DNA of 64,000 bases, from assembly GCF_018224615.1 (NCBI RefSeq), contig NZ_JAGTUK010000002.1:372001-436000 (forward strand), read 5' to 3'. Of this stretch, positions 8,743 to 17,453 are shown piece by piece. The DNA comes from Microbacterium paraoxydans. GTDB lineage: Bacteria > Actinomycetota > Actinomycetes > Actinomycetales > Microbacteriaceae. How positions within the stretch are numbered: the first letter of the stretch is position 1; each line of letters starts with the position of its first letter. A model generated the notes under the pieces. It searched no databases. It was not told the DNA's origin and saw only the letters and a list, made by a program, of their open reading frames with translations. Made by a program: the position numbers and the translations under genes.

Positions 8743-9924
8743 ATGACCATGACCTCCGTCACCACCACCGCCGAGGAGCGCGAGGCGATCCTCGACGCCG
8801 TCCGCGAGTACTCCGAGACCGAGCTCGCCCCGTTCGCGGCCGAGCGCGACGAGAAGCACCTGTTCCCCCGCGAGTCGCTGCGCCGCGGCGGCGAGCTGGG
8901 GCTGGGCGGCATCTACGTGGGCGAGGAGTACGGCGGAACCGGGCTCACGCGCGTCGACACCGTGGCGATCTTCGAGGAGCTCGCGAAGGCCGACCCTGCC
9001 GTGGCCGCCTACATCTCCATCCACAACATGGTGGTGTGGATGATCGACACCTACGGCGACGACGCCCAGAGGTCGCGGTGGCTGCCGGCGCTCACCGCCA
9101 TGCAGGAGTTCGGCGGCTACTGCCTCACCGAGCCCGGCGCGGGCTCCGATGCCGCGAACATCGCCACGAGCGCCGTCCGCGACGGCGACGACTACGTGCT
9201 CACCGGGGTCAAGCAGTTCATCTCCGGCGCGGGCGAGGCGGCGGTGTACGTGGTGATGGCGCGCACGGGCGAGCCGGGGGCGCGGGGTATCAGCGCCTTC
9301 CTGGTGCCGGGCGACGCCGAGGCGCTCAGCTTCGGGGCCCCGGAGAAGAAGATGGGGTGGCATGCGCAGCCCACGCGGCAGGTGATCCTCGACGGCGTGC
9401 GGGTACCCGCGTCGGCGATGCTCGGCGACGAGGGCCGCGGGTTTGCGATCGCGATGTCGGCGCTCAACGGCGGACGGCTCAACATCGCGGCGTGCTCGAT
9501 CGGGGGTGCCCAGGCCGCGCTCGACCGGGCCGTGCAGTACGTCCACGAGCGCGTGGCGTTCGGGGAGCCCCTGGCGGAGAAGCAGTCGATCCTGTTCGCG
9601 ATCGCCGACATGCGCACCGACCTGCAGGCCGCGCGGCTCATGGTGCGCGACGGCGCCGAGGCGGTGGACGCGAAGGCGCCGGACGCCACGATGCGCTGCG
9701 CGATGGCCAAGCGCTTCGCGACCGATGCGGGCTTCGACGTCGCCAACCGCGCGCTGCAGCTGCACGGCGGCTACGGCTACCTGCAGGACTACGGCATCGA
9801 GAAGATCGTGCGCGACCTGCGGGTGCATCAGATCCTGGAGGGCACGAACGAGATCATGCGGCTGATCGTCGGCCGGGAGATGCTGCGACCGGCGGGGTCG
9901 GCGTCGATGCGGAGCGCATCATGA
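8743..9924 (+). CDS. Acyl-CoA dehydrogenase, probably isobutyryl-CoA specific
   Basis: 393-residue flavoenzyme that oxidises short branched acyl-CoA to the enoyl-CoA, passing electrons to ETF. Seen: the CLTEPGAGSDAA flavin-contact segment, the QLHGGYGYLQDYGIEK helix and the ILEGTNEIMRLIVGREML C-terminus typical of the family. Start ATG 8743 has GAGGA 6 nt upstream; a second ATG two codons later is possible. Gene order mmsA-ACAD-mmsB is the classical valine arrangement, so isobutyryl-CoA to methacrylyl-CoA is the likely reaction. Specificity is inferred from context. Confidence 0.88.
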   Translation: MTMTSVTTTAEEREAILDAVREYSETELAPFAAERDEKHLFPRESLRRGGELGLGGIYVGEEYGGTGLTRVDTVAIFEELAKADPAVAAYISIHNMVVWMIDTYGDDAQRSRWLPALTAMQEFGGYCLTEPGAGSDAANIATSAVRDGDDYVLTGVKQFISGAGEAAVYVVMARTGEPGARGISAFLVPGDAEALSFGAPEKKMGWHAQPTRQVILDGVRVPASAMLGDEGRGFAIAMSALNGGRLNIAACSIGGAQAALDRAVQYVHERVAFGEPLAEKQSILFAIADMRTDLQAARLMVRDGAEAVDAKAPDATMRCAMAKRFATDAGFDVANRALQLHGGYGYLQDYGIEKIVRDLRVHQILEGTNEIMRLIVGREMLRPAGSASMRSAS

Positions 9925-10808
9925 CCCGCGTGGCCTTCCTCGGCCTCGGCCACATGGGGCTGCCGATGGCGAAGAACCTCGTCGCCGCAGGGCACGAGGT
10001 GCACGGTTACGACCCGGTGCCCGCGGCGGTCGAGGCGGCCACGGCGGCGGGGATCCCGGTGGCGGCGAGCGGCGCGGAGGCAGTGGCCGATGCGGAGGTC
10101 GTGATCACGATGTTCCCCGCCGGGAAGCACGTGATCGAGGCGTACCGCGGGGAGCTGCTGGCGGCCGCGCGCCCCGGCACGCTGTTCATCGAGTCGTCCA
10201 CGATCGCGGTAGACGAGGCCCGTGCCGCGCACGCGCTCGCGCTCGCCGCCGGACACCGCAACATCGACGCCCCGGTGTCGGGCGGGGTCGTGGGTGCCGA
10301 GGCGGGGACCCTGGCGTTCATGGTGGGCGGCTCGGACGAGGACTACGCCGCGGCGCTTCCGCTGCTGGAGGTCATGGGCAAGCGGATCGTTCACTGCGGT
10401 GGCTCGGGGCTCGGCCAGGCGGCGAAGGTGTGCAACAACATGGTGCTGGCGGTGTCGCAGATCGCGGTGGCGGAGGCGTTCGTGCTCGGCGAGCGGCTCG
10501 GGCTCGAACACCAGGCCCTGTTCGACGTGGTGTCGCAGGCGTCCGGGCAGTGTTGGGCGATCACCACCAACTGCCCCGTGCCCGGCCCGGTGCCCACGAG
10601 CCCGGCGAACCGCGACTACCAGCCCGGTTTCGCGGGGGCGCTCATGGCGAAGGACCTCGGGCTGGCGCTGCAGGCGATCGAGCAGACCTCGACCGACGCG
10701 AAGCTGGGGCGGCTCGCGCAGCAGCTCTATGCCGCCTATGCCGCGGGCGAGGGTGCCACGCGCGACTTCTCCGGCATCATCACCGACATCCGGGACGACC
10801 GGGTCTGA
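9921..10808 (+). CDS. mmsB: 3-hydroxyisobutyrate dehydrogenase
   Basis: 295-residue NAD-dependent beta-hydroxyacid dehydrogenase, oxidising 3-hydroxyisobutyrate to methylmalonate semialdehyde, the MmsA substrate. An N-terminal Rossmann motif FLGLGHMGLPMAKNL, the substrate-binding DAPVSGGVVGAEAGTLAFMV and catalytic Lys169 in GQAAKVCNNM are all present. ATG 9921 overlaps the preceding TGA (ATGA), so it is coupled to the acyl-CoA dehydrogenase. The intervening 3-hydroxyisobutyryl-CoA hydrolase is not in the window. Confidence 0.94.
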   Translation: MTRVAFLGLGHMGLPMAKNLVAAGHEVHGYDPVPAAVEAATAAGIPVAASGAEAVADAEVVITMFPAGKHVIEAYRGELLAAARPGTLFIESSTIAVDEARAAHALALAAGHRNIDAPVSGGVVGAEAGTLAFMVGGSDEDYAAALPLLEVMGKRIVHCGGSGLGQAAKVCNNMVLAVSQIAVAEAFVLGERLGLEHQALFDVVSQASGQCWAITTNCPVPGPVPTSPANRDYQPGFAGALMAKDLGLALQAIEQTSTDAKLGRLAQQLYAAYAAGEGATRDFSGIITDIRDDRV

Positions 10809-10837
10809 CGCGCCCCTGGGCCGGGCCGCTGTGCGTT

Positions 10838-10910
10838 CTTCGTCCAGGGCCGGTTGCTGGAGGGGCTTCGTCCCGGGCCGGTTCCTGAGCGAGCGTCAGC
10901 GAGACGAAGG
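10838..10910. repeat. Intergenic repeat: tandem 22-mers plus dispersed element
   Basis: A 22-nt unit at 10838-10859 recurs at 10866-10887 with 20 of 22 identities. The second copy runs into GGTTCCTGAGCGAG and a GAGACGAAGG end (10880-10910) that also occur at 37599-37634. This looks like a dispersed intergenic repeat of the kind scattered through related genomes. Confidence 0.6.
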
Positions 10911-10948
10911 ACGATACTGAAGGAGTCCGCGACGGTGAGGGAGACACG

Positions 10949-11725
10949 ATGAGCGAGTACGAGACGATCCTGGTGGAGCAGCGCGGCCGGGTGGGGTGGA
11001 TCACCCTGAACCGACCGGAGGCGCTCAACGCCCTGAACAGCACGGTCGCCGACGAGGTCACTGCGGCGGCGGTCGCGTTCGACCGCGACGAGGGGGTCGG
11101 CGCGATCGTCGTCACCGGCTCGGAGAAGGCGTTCGCGGCGGGCGCGGACATCAAGGAGATGGAGGGGATGTCCGCGGAGCAGATGCGCGCGACCGACCAC
11201 TTCGGGGCGTGGCGGGACTTCGCGGCCGTGCGCACTCCGGTGATCGCGGCCGTGTCGGGCTTCGCGCTCGGCGGCGGCTGCGAGCTGGCGATGATGTGCG
11301 ACATCATCCTGGCGTCGGACACCGCGAAGTTCGGGCAGCCGGAGATCAACCTCGGCGTGATCCCCGGCATGGGCGGCACGCAGCGGCTCATCCGCGCGGT
11401 CGGCTACTACAAGGCCGCGGAGCTCGTGCTGTCCGGCCGGTTCATGGGCGCGGAGGAGGCGGAGCGCGCGGGCCTGGTGTCGCGCGTGGTGCCGGCGGCC
11501 GAGCTGCTCGCCGAGGCGTCGGCGCTGGCGGAGGGCATCGCGGCGAAGTCGCTGCCGTCGGTGTACGCCGCGAAGGCCGCCCTCGATGCGGCCATGGAGA
11601 CCACGCTCACGGAGGGCCTCGCGCACGAGAAGGAGGCGTTCGCGGCGCTGTTCGACACGGCCGACCAGAAGGAGGGCATGGCCGCGTTCCGGGAGAAGCG
11701 GCAGCCCGCGTTCCAGAACCGCTGA
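10949..11725 (+). CDS. Enoyl-CoA hydratase (crotonase family)
   Basis: 258-residue crotonase-fold enzyme hydrating methacrylyl-CoA or other short enoyl-CoAs. The oxyanion-hole segments [10 protein letters not shown] and [15 protein letters not shown] are present, as is [17 protein letters not shown] with the catalytic glutamate. Length is typical of hydratases and shorter than 3-hydroxyisobutyryl-CoA hydrolase (about 350). A GA-rich ribosome-binding site precedes ATG 10949. It lies 140 bp beyond mmsB across a repeat-containing gap but on the same strand, and completes the valine route up to the hydrolase step. Confidence 0.9.
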   Translation: MSEYETILVEQRGRVGWITLNRPEALNALNSTVADEVTAAAVAFDRDEGVGAIVVTGSEKAFAAGADIKEMEGMSAEQMRATDHFGAWRDFAAVRTPVIAAVSGFALGGGCELAMMCDIILASDTAKFGQPEINLGVIPGMGGTQRLIRAVGYYKAAELVLSGRFMGAEEAERAGLVSRVVPAAELLAEASALAEGIAAKSLPSVYAAKAALDAAMETTLTEGLAHEKEAFAALFDTADQKEGMAAFREKRQPAFQNR

Positions 11726-11742
11726 CGCGGGGGCCGGGGCGG

Positions 11743-12186
11743 TCAGGCGCGCAGGCCCTCGACGATCTTCGCGATGCGGCGTTCGCGCGTGGCGGGCTGC
11801 TTGGCCTCGGCGACCGCGCGGGCGTGCTCCTTGCGGGCGCTGGGGGAGAGGGCGTCGAAGGCCGCACGCAGGGCGGGGTCGGCGTCGAGCGCTTCGGTCA
11901 GTGCGGCCGGAACGTCCACGGTGCGCTCCGCGGTGTCGAGGCGGATCACGGCGTCGACCTCCTGGTCGATCTCCACGCCGAGGTCCGCGCGCACGGCCTT
12001 GCTGAAGCCGATCAGGTTCTCGCCGCCCATGCGCGCCAGCCGCAGGCGCGCGGTGCGGCCGCCGATGGTCACGGCGACGGGGAAGGTCTTGCCGGCCCCG
12101 AACGAGGCGACCTGCTCATCGGTGAGCTGGATCGCCGCGGCGGGACCGCGACCGGTGAGGACGGTGTGCAGGCGCAGTTCGCTCAT
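11743..12186 (-). CDS. YdeI/OmpD-associated (DUF1905) family protein
   Basis: 147 residues. The first half resembles the DUF1905 beta-barrel domain (GRGPAAAIQLTDEQV, VTIGGRTARLRLARMGGENLIGFSKA). The C-terminal helical tail (LSPSARKEHARAVAEAKQPATRERRIAKIVEGL) is the bacteriocin-protection YdeI/OmpD-like tail. The biochemical role is unknown. Its ATG overlaps the upstream SRPBCC stop, making it the last gene of a three-gene minus-strand operon led by a MarR regulator. Confidence 0.8.
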   Translation of the reverse strand: MSELRLHTVLTGRGPAAAIQLTDEQVASFGAGKTFPVAVTIGGRTARLRLARMGGENLIGFSKAVRADLGVEIDQEVDAVIRLDTAERTVDVPAALTEALDADPALRAAFDALSPSARKEHARAVAEAKQPATRERRIAKIVEGLRA

Positions 12187-12653
12187 GCAGGAAGGGTACG
12201 CCCGGGCCCCTCGATCGCGGCAGCCAGGGCGTCGTTGCGCTCCACGATCAGCCGCCGCATGTACCGGTCGAGCACGAGCGCGTCGACGAGCCGGCCCAGG
12301 GGCCCCAGCGGCGAGCGGAAGGCGATGGTGTCGCGCATGAGCGTGCCACGCGGGTGCTCCTCGAACACGTGCTCGTGGCGGAGCTCGCGGAACGGCCCCG
12401 CGATCTGGCGGTCGACGAAGCGGCGGGGGGTGTCGATGTCGAACACCACGGAGCGCAACCGGAACGGGATGCCGAAGTGCCGTGCGCGCCAGGTGACCGT
12501 CGACCCCTCGCTGAACGCCCCGCCCGCGGGCTCCTCCACCATGGTCTCGTCGTAGCGGGCCATCGACCGCAGGTGCAGCGCGGGGTCGAGGGCCGCCTCG
12601 AAGACGACGCGGGGCGGTGCCGCGATCACGGTCTCGAGCACGAAGCGGGGCAT
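12183..12653 (-). CDS. SRPBCC-fold (START-like) protein
   Basis: 156-residue START/polyketide-cyclase-like protein that probably binds a hydrophobic ligand in a helix-grip cavity. It starts with FVLETVIAAPPRVVFEAALDP and shows alternating beta strands, with the long C-terminal helix holding LDRYMRRLIVERNDALAAAI. ATG 12653 shares a base with the MarR stop (TGATG) and its stop overlaps the next ATG. The trio MarR-SRPBCC-YdeI has no assigned pathway. Confidence 0.8.
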   Translation of the reverse strand: MPRFVLETVIAAPPRVVFEAALDPALHLRSMARYDETMVEEPAGGAFSEGSTVTWRARHFGIPFRLRSVVFDIDTPRRFVDRQIAGPFRELRHEHVFEEHPRGTLMRDTIAFRSPLGPLGRLVDALVLDRYMRRLIVERNDALAAAIEGPGRTLPA

Positions 12654-13189
12654 CAGAGGGGTTCGGGGCGGGGTCGCGGATCGATGAAGTCGCCCGCGTC
12701 CTTGCGGAGTCGCGCGACGATGGCCACGAGTTCGGCGGCGTCGTCGTGGCTCAGGCCGGGGTCGGCGAACACGTCGGCGTTGAGGGCGGCCGTGGCGCGC
12801 TCGACCAGGGCGCGTCCCTCGGGGGTGAGGGCGAGCATGGCGGCGCGTCCGTCGTGCGGGTGGGGCTCGCGCACCACGAGGCCGTCGCGCACGAGCCGTT
12901 CTGCCGTGCTGGTGACGGTGGTCGCGTGCACCTGGAGGCGGGCGACCACGCTCGACAGGGGCAGGCGGCCGGTGCGGCTGAAGGCGAGCAGCCGCAGCAC
13001 CTCGTAGCGGGCGAAGCTGAGCGCGAACGGCTTGAGGGTGGCGTCGACCCGGGCGAGGAGCAGCTGCTGGGCGCGCATGACGGAGGTGACGACGGTCATG
13101 CCCTCGGCCGCGTCGGTCCAGCCGTGCGCGACCCACTGCCGCTTGGCTTCGGCGAGCGGATCGACGGGGAGAGGGCGGGGGCGGACCAC
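12653..13189 (-). CDS. MarR-family transcriptional regulator
   Basis: 178 residues with a central winged helix (FARYEVLRLLAFSRTG, VHATTVTSTAERLVRDGLV) and the wing HPHDGRAAMLALTPEGRAL. I choose GTG 13189 because TACCGT at 13196-13201 (read on the minus strand) lies exactly at -12 to -7, giving a leaderless start; the internal ATG would cut a plausible first helix. First gene of an operon with SRPBCC and YdeI-like proteins, divergent from etfBA across a 174-bp region holding an ATGTATACAT site. Confidence 0.82.
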   Translation of the reverse strand: MVRPRPLPVDPLAEAKRQWVAHGWTDAAEGMTVVTSVMRAQQLLLARVDATLKPFALSFARYEVLRLLAFSRTGRLPLSSVVARLQVHATTVTSTAERLVRDGLVVREPHPHDGRAAMLALTPEGRALVERATAALNADVFADPGLSHDDAAELVAIVARLRKDAGDFIDPRPRPEPL

Positions 13190-13256
13190 GTCTCTACGGT
13201 ACCGGCGGCGGACGGTGTGCCTCGGACGCCCCGCGCGAAGCCCGCCGCTGTCGGTT

Positions 13257-13266
13257 ATGTATACAT
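13257..13266. promoter_or_regulatory. Perfect ATGTATACAT palindrome between marR and etfB
   Basis: Ten-base perfect palindrome with the same GTATAC core as the two sites at gntR-prp. It is about 70 bp upstream of the etfB -10 box and about 60 bp upstream of the marR start. It is a candidate binding site for the GntR encoded at the window start. Confidence 0.5.
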
Positions 13267-13310
13267 TCGAGCGGCGGTTCCGGGTCCGGAGGTGGGGAAT
13301 CCTCGGTTTT

Positions 13311-13340
13311 TGGCTACATAGAAAGGGGTCCGGATAGACT
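13311..13340 (+). promoter_or_regulatory. etfBA promoter
   Basis: TAGACT at 13335-13340 is a good -10 hexamer, with weak TGGCTA at 13311-13316 18 bp upstream. Start is predicted near 13347, giving a short leader with GAGGAG at 13352-13357, 6 nt before the etfB ATG. Confidence 0.5.
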
Positions 13341-13363
13341 CGGCGTGTCGTGAGGAGCATTCG

Positions 13364-14140
13364 ATGAAGATCTTCGTCCTGGTCAAAGAGGTGCCGGACA
13401 CCTATGGCGATCGCCAGTTGAATCTCGAGACCGGGCTCGCGGATCGCGGGGCAGGGGACGTGGTGCTCGACGAGATCACGGAACGCGCGCTCGAGGTGGC
13501 CCTCAGCTACGCCGACAAGAACGCGGGCACCGAGGTCGTGGCGCTCACGATGGCACCGGAGGGGTCGACCGCCTCGGTGCGCCGGGCGCTGGCGATCGGC
13601 GCGGGGTCGGCGGTGCACATCGCCGACGAGCAGCTCGCCGGAGCCGACCTCGGACTCACGGCCGAGGTGCTGGCGGCGGCGATCCGACGCGGTGCCCCCG
13701 ACCTGGTCATCACCGGCAACCTCTCCACGGACGGCTCGGGCGGCGTGATCCCGGCGATGCTCGCCGAGCACCTCGGCTGGGCGCAGGCCACCGCCCTGAC
13801 CGCGGTCGAGATCACCGAGGACGGGGTCTCCGGCACCCGCGGCGCCGACGCCGGGAGCCAGCAGATCTCCGCGCCGCTCCCCGCGGTCATCTCGATCACC
13901 GAGGCGCTCCCCGACGCGCGGTTCCCGAACTTCAAGGGCATCATGGCGGCGAAGAAGAAGCCGCTGGAGGTGCTGACCCTCGCCGACCTCGACGTGTCGG
14001 CCGATCCCGCCGTCGCGCCCCGCACGATCATGACGGCGGTGGCGCAGAAGCCGCCGCGCGCGGCGGGCGTCAAGATCACCGACGAGGGCGATGCCGCCGA
14101 CCAGCTCGTCGACTTCCTCGTGCAGAACAGGCTGGTGTGA
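13364..14140 (+). CDS. etfB: Electron transfer flavoprotein beta subunit
   Basis: 258-residue ETF beta chain (FixA family), which binds AMP and pairs with EtfA to carry electrons from acyl-CoA dehydrogenases. It begins [13 protein letters not shown], the family hallmark, and contains [24 protein letters not shown] and the [18 protein letters not shown] recognition-loop region. A GAGGAG ribosome-binding site is at 13352-13357. etfA follows 1 bp after its stop. The proximity to acyl-CoA dehydrogenase and mmsB genes supports a role in branched-chain and fatty acid oxidation. Confidence 0.95.
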   Translation: MKIFVLVKEVPDTYGDRQLNLETGLADRGAGDVVLDEITERALEVALSYADKNAGTEVVALTMAPEGSTASVRRALAIGAGSAVHIADEQLAGADLGLTAEVLAAAIRRGAPDLVITGNLSTDGSGGVIPAMLAEHLGWAQATALTAVEITEDGVSGTRGADAGSQQISAPLPAVISITEALPDARFPNFKGIMAAKKKPLEVLTLADLDVSADPAVAPRTIMTAVAQKPPRAAGVKITDEGDAADQLVDFLVQNRLV

Positions 14141-14141
14141 C

Positions 14142-15113
14142 ATGACCTCCCTCGAGAACCCGATCCTCGTCCTGGTCGACCTCGACCCGTCCGGGAACGC
14201 CGCCAGCAGCACCGCCGGGCTCCTCGGCGCGGCGGCCGGCATCGGCACGCCCGTGGCCCTTGTGGTGGGCGGCGCGCGGGAGGCCGTCGATCAGGCGGCC
14301 GCCGCGGGTGCCGCGCTCGTGCTGACGGCCGACGGCGACGACACCGCGCTGACGGTGCCGCTCGTCGATGCGCTCCAGGCCGCGGCCGCTCGCGTGCAGC
14401 CCGACGCCGTGCTCCTCTCGAACTCCATCTCCGGCCGCGACGTCGCGGGACGCTTCGCCGTGCGCACGCGCAGCGCCCTCGCGGTGGACGCGGTCGGGGT
14501 GTCGCGCGACGACGAGGGCGTCGTGGCCCATCACTCCGTCTACGGCGGGGCCTACCTCGTCGACGCGGCCGCGACCTACGGCACGCTCGTGGTCACGGTG
14601 CGTCAGGGTGCCGTCGATGCGCGGGCCGAGGCGGTGACGTCTCCGCAGGTGGAGGAGCTCGCGGTCGAGCCCTCGGGTGCGGTCGCCGCGACCGCCGGAC
14701 CGGTCGAGGCCGTCGAGGTCACCTCGAACCGACCGGAGCTGCGTGGTGCGACCCGTGTGGTGTCGGGCGGACGCGGACTCGCCTCGAAGGACAAGTTCGT
14801 GCTGGTCGAGCAGCTCGCCGACGCCCTGGGCGCCGCGGTCGGGGCCTCCCGCGCGGCCGTCGACGCCGGGTACATCCCGCAGTCGCATCAGGTGGGTCAG
14901 ACCGGGGTGTCGGTGTCGCCGCAGCTGTATGTCGCGCTCGGCATCTCCGGCGCGATCCAGCACCGTGCGGGCATGCAGACGTCGAAGACCATCGTCGCGA
15001 TCAACAAGGACCCGGAGGCGCCGATCTTCGAGGTGGCGGACTTCGGCATCGTGGGCGACCTGTTCACGGTCGTGCCGCAGGTGATCGCGGCCCTCGAGGC
15101 CCGGAAGAAGTAG
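14142..15113 (+). CDS. etfA: Electron transfer flavoprotein alpha subunit
   Basis: 323-residue ETF alpha chain (FixB family). The C-terminal FAD domain is clear: [20 protein letters not shown], then SQHQVGQTG-like [32 protein letters not shown] and [23 protein letters not shown] 14142 comes 1 bp after the etfB TGA. The next gene, a cytochrome b-like membrane protein, begins 2 bp after its stop, so the three probably share one transcript and the membrane protein may receive ETF electrons (inference). Confidence 0.95.
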   Translation: MTSLENPILVLVDLDPSGNAASSTAGLLGAAAGIGTPVALVVGGAREAVDQAAAAGAALVLTADGDDTALTVPLVDALQAAAARVQPDAVLLSNSISGRDVAGRFAVRTRSALAVDAVGVSRDDEGVVAHHSVYGGAYLVDAAATYGTLVVTVRQGAVDARAEAVTSPQVEELAVEPSGAVAATAGPVEAVEVTSNRPELRGATRVVSGGRGLASKDKFVLVEQLADALGAAVGASRAAVDAGYIPQSHQVGQTGVSVSPQLYVALGISGAIQHRAGMQTSKTIVAINKDPEAPIFEVADFGIVGDLFTVVPQVIAALEARKK

Positions 15114-15115
15114 GC

Positions 15116-16945
15116 ATGGCGACGCGGATGCTGCGACGCGGTCTGCCCCGCGTGCCCGGCGGTGAGCCGTGGCCTCCCGCCGGTGCGTCCGTCGAGGTGG
15201 CAGACGGTGCGGCGAACGGTGCGTCGTCCGTGGCGACGGAGGAGGCGGCCGCAGCGGTCGCGAGCGCGGCGGACCCGGCACCCGCGGCCTCCACGCCGTC
15301 GGCACCGGCGCCCGCGAGCGCTGACGCAGCGCCCGCCATCGCACCGTCCGCCGGTGGCTCCGTGCACGCCGCCTCCGTGCGCGTGCGGCGGGGACTTCCC
15401 CGCGTTCCGGGCGGGGAGCCGTGGCCGCCTGCCACCGCGATCTCCGCTCCCGTCGCCGCGTCGTCCGCCGGCGCGTCGCCGACCGCCGCCGCCGGGGAGG
15501 CCGCCGGGTCCGCCGCGTCTGCTCCCGCTCCCGCTGCCACGGCCCCTGGTTCCGCCGCTGCCGCTCCTGGTTCCGCGGCTGGCGCGCCTGCCCAACCGGG
15601 TGCCCCCGCTGCCCCCGCGTCCGTTCCGGAGGCCGCTGCCGGTGCGAGTGCCGTGCGACGCGGCCTCCCGCGCGTGCCGGGCGGCGAGCCGTGGCCGCCC
15701 GCGGGCACGGTGCCGGTTCTCGCCGCCGCCTCGTCCGCCGCCGCCTCGTCCGCTGCCGCCTCGTCCGCTGCGCCGGAAAGCGCCGCCGCCCCCGCCTCCG
15801 CGACGACCGCGGCACCCGCAGCCGCCGGCACCACCGCCGGGGCCGAACCCGCCGCTGCTGCGTCCGTCCCCTCTGTCACGCCCGCCGCCGTTGCACCGCC
15901 CGCCGCTGCGGCCCCCGCTGCCACTGCCACCACCCCGGGCACCGCGGTCGTCCCGGCCACCGACCTCGCGGCGCCGCTGCGGTGGACGCAGACCGTGTGG
16001 AACGGTCGCGCGCCGCGCCACCTCACCGTTCCCGCCGCGCCGGAGGGGCGTCGCCGCCCGACCTGGACGCAGGCCATCGCGGTGCTGTTCGGCGCGGCTG
16101 CCCTGGGCGTGCTGGCCGCTGCCGCCGTGGCGTTCGTGCGCGCGCTGCTGAGCTTCCCGTTCATGCAGGACTTCCTGGCCGCGTTCCCCGGCGAGTACGA
16201 GCCGGCCATCGCGGTCGAGCCCGGGTTCGCCCCGTGGGTCAACTGGGCGCACTTCTTCAACATGTTCCTGATGGTGCTGATCATCCGGTCGGGTCTGCAG
16301 GTGCGCACCGAGAAGCGCCCCACCGTGTTCTGGACGCCGCGGAACAACCCCAAGGGCAAGATCAGCCTGAACCTGTGGTTCCACCAGGCGCTCGACATCC
16401 TGTGGCTGGTGAACGGCGTCGCGTTCGTGGTGCTCCTGTTCGCGACCGGCCACTGGGTGCGCATCGTGCCGACGAGCTGGGAGGTCATCCCGAACGCGCT
16501 CTCGGCCGCCCTGCAGTACGTGTCGCTCGACTGGCCGCACGAGAACGGCTGGAACAACTACAACAGCCTGCAGCAGCTCGCCTACTTCGCGACCGTGTTC
16601 CTGGCGGCTCCGCTGGCGGCGATCACCGGGTTCCGTATGTCGGGGCTGTGGCCCAAGCGCGCCGAGCGGCTGTCGAAGGCGTACCCGGTGGAGTGGGCGC
16701 GTGCGTTGCACTTCCCGGTGATGCTGTACTTCGTGGCGTTCATCATCGTGCACGTGGCGCTCGTGATGCTCACCGGTTTCCAGCGCAACCTGAACCACAT
16801 GTTCGCGGCGCAGGATGCGGCGACGTGGACCGGGTTCTGGGTGTTCATCGCGTCGCTCGTGGTGATCGCGCTCGGCTGGGTGGCTGCCCGACCGCTCGTG
16901 ATCGCACCGATCGCGAAGGCGTTCGGCAAGGTCTCCGGCCGGTGA
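15116..16945 (+). CDS. Cytochrome b561-like membrane protein with repeated N-terminal motif
   Basis: 609 residues in two parts. Residues 1-315 are an Ala/Pro/Ser-rich, probably disordered region with three near-identical copies of [15 protein letters not shown], at about 7-21, 91-105 and 181-195. Residues 316-605 form a multi-helix b-type cytochrome domain with candidate haem ligands His379 (NWAHFF), His423 (WFHQALD), His532 (ALHFPV) and His546 (IIVHVAL), enough for two haems. It starts 2 bp after etfA. A role passing electrons between ETF and the quinone pool is inferred only from context; no ETF-quinone oxidoreductase is seen here. Confidence 0.8.
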   Translation: MATRMLRRGLPRVPGGEPWPPAGASVEVADGAANGASSVATEEAAAAVASAADPAPAASTPSAPAPASADAAPAIAPSAGGSVHAASVRVRRGLPRVPGGEPWPPATAISAPVAASSAGASPTAAAGEAAGSAASAPAPAATAPGSAAAAPGSAAGAPAQPGAPAAPASVPEAAAGASAVRRGLPRVPGGEPWPPAGTVPVLAAASSAAASSAAASSAAPESAAAPASATTAAPAAAGTTAGAEPAAAASVPSVTPAAVAPPAAAAPAATATTPGTAVVPATDLAAPLRWTQTVWNGRAPRHLTVPAAPEGRRRPTWTQAIAVLFGAAALGVLAAAAVAFVRALLSFPFMQDFLAAFPGEYEPAIAVEPGFAPWVNWAHFFNMFLMVLIIRSGLQVRTEKRPTVFWTPRNNPKGKISLNLWFHQALDILWLVNGVAFVVLLFATGHWVRIVPTSWEVIPNALSAALQYVSLDWPHENGWNNYNSLQQLAYFATVFLAAPLAAITGFRMSGLWPKRAERLSKAYPVEWARALHFPVMLYFVAFIIVHVALVMLTGFQRNLNHMFAAQDAATWTGFWVFIASLVVIALGWVAARPLVIAPIAKAFGKVSGR

Positions 16946-16949
16946 CCGC

Positions 16950-17411
16950 GTGACCGACAGCGGGGAGCTCGAGGCGTTCTGGCGAGCCGCGAGGGAGGCT
17001 GATCCGGCGCTGCCCGCCGCCGTGCCCGAGGGGTGGCCGTTCGGCGCGACCGCGGAGCACGCCGACGAACTGCTCGGGCTCGTGCTCGACGGCGTGAAGG
17101 TGGGCACCGCTTCCTCGCTGTGGGACTACGAGGAGACGGGCGACCCGCTGCCCACCGTGGGCGAGTTCAGCGTCATCCTCGACGGTGCGGGCAGTCCCCG
17201 CGCGGTGATCCAGACCACCGCGGTCGAGGTCGTGCCGTTCGACCGGGTCGACGAGGCGCACGCCTACGCCGAAGGCGAGGGCGATCGCACGCTCGCGCAC
17301 TGGCGGGAGGTGCACGAGCGCTACTGGCGCACGCACTCGGAGAACCCGCGAGGCTACGCCCCCGACATGCCGGTGGTGTGCGAGCTGTTCCGGCTGGTGT
17401 TCGCGCGCTGA
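16950..17411 (+). CDS. ASCH-domain protein
   Basis: 153-residue ASCH-fold protein (PUA-like, proposed RNA-related role). Diagnostic are the [13 protein letters not shown] strand, the [26 protein letters not shown] region and the [22 protein letters not shown] helix. The GTG start at 16950 lies 4 bp after the cytochrome stop, so it may be co-transcribed with etfBA, though no functional link is known. Confidence 0.85.
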   Translation: MTDSGELEAFWRAAREADPALPAAVPEGWPFGATAEHADELLGLVLDGVKVGTASSLWDYEETGDPLPTVGEFSVILDGAGSPRAVIQTTAVEVVPFDRVDEAHAYAEGEGDRTLAHWREVHERYWRTHSENPRGYAPDMPVVCELFRLVFAR

Positions 17412-17453
17412 GCGACGGCCCCGGACGGCCCCCGCGTCGGGCATGCTGGACGT

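Noticed and set aside
14897..17107. A 736-codon minus-strand frame opposite the etfA-cytochrome region
   Set aside because: Gly/Arg/Ser-rich antisense of the Ala/Pro-rich repeats; no ribosome-binding site or recognisable domain.
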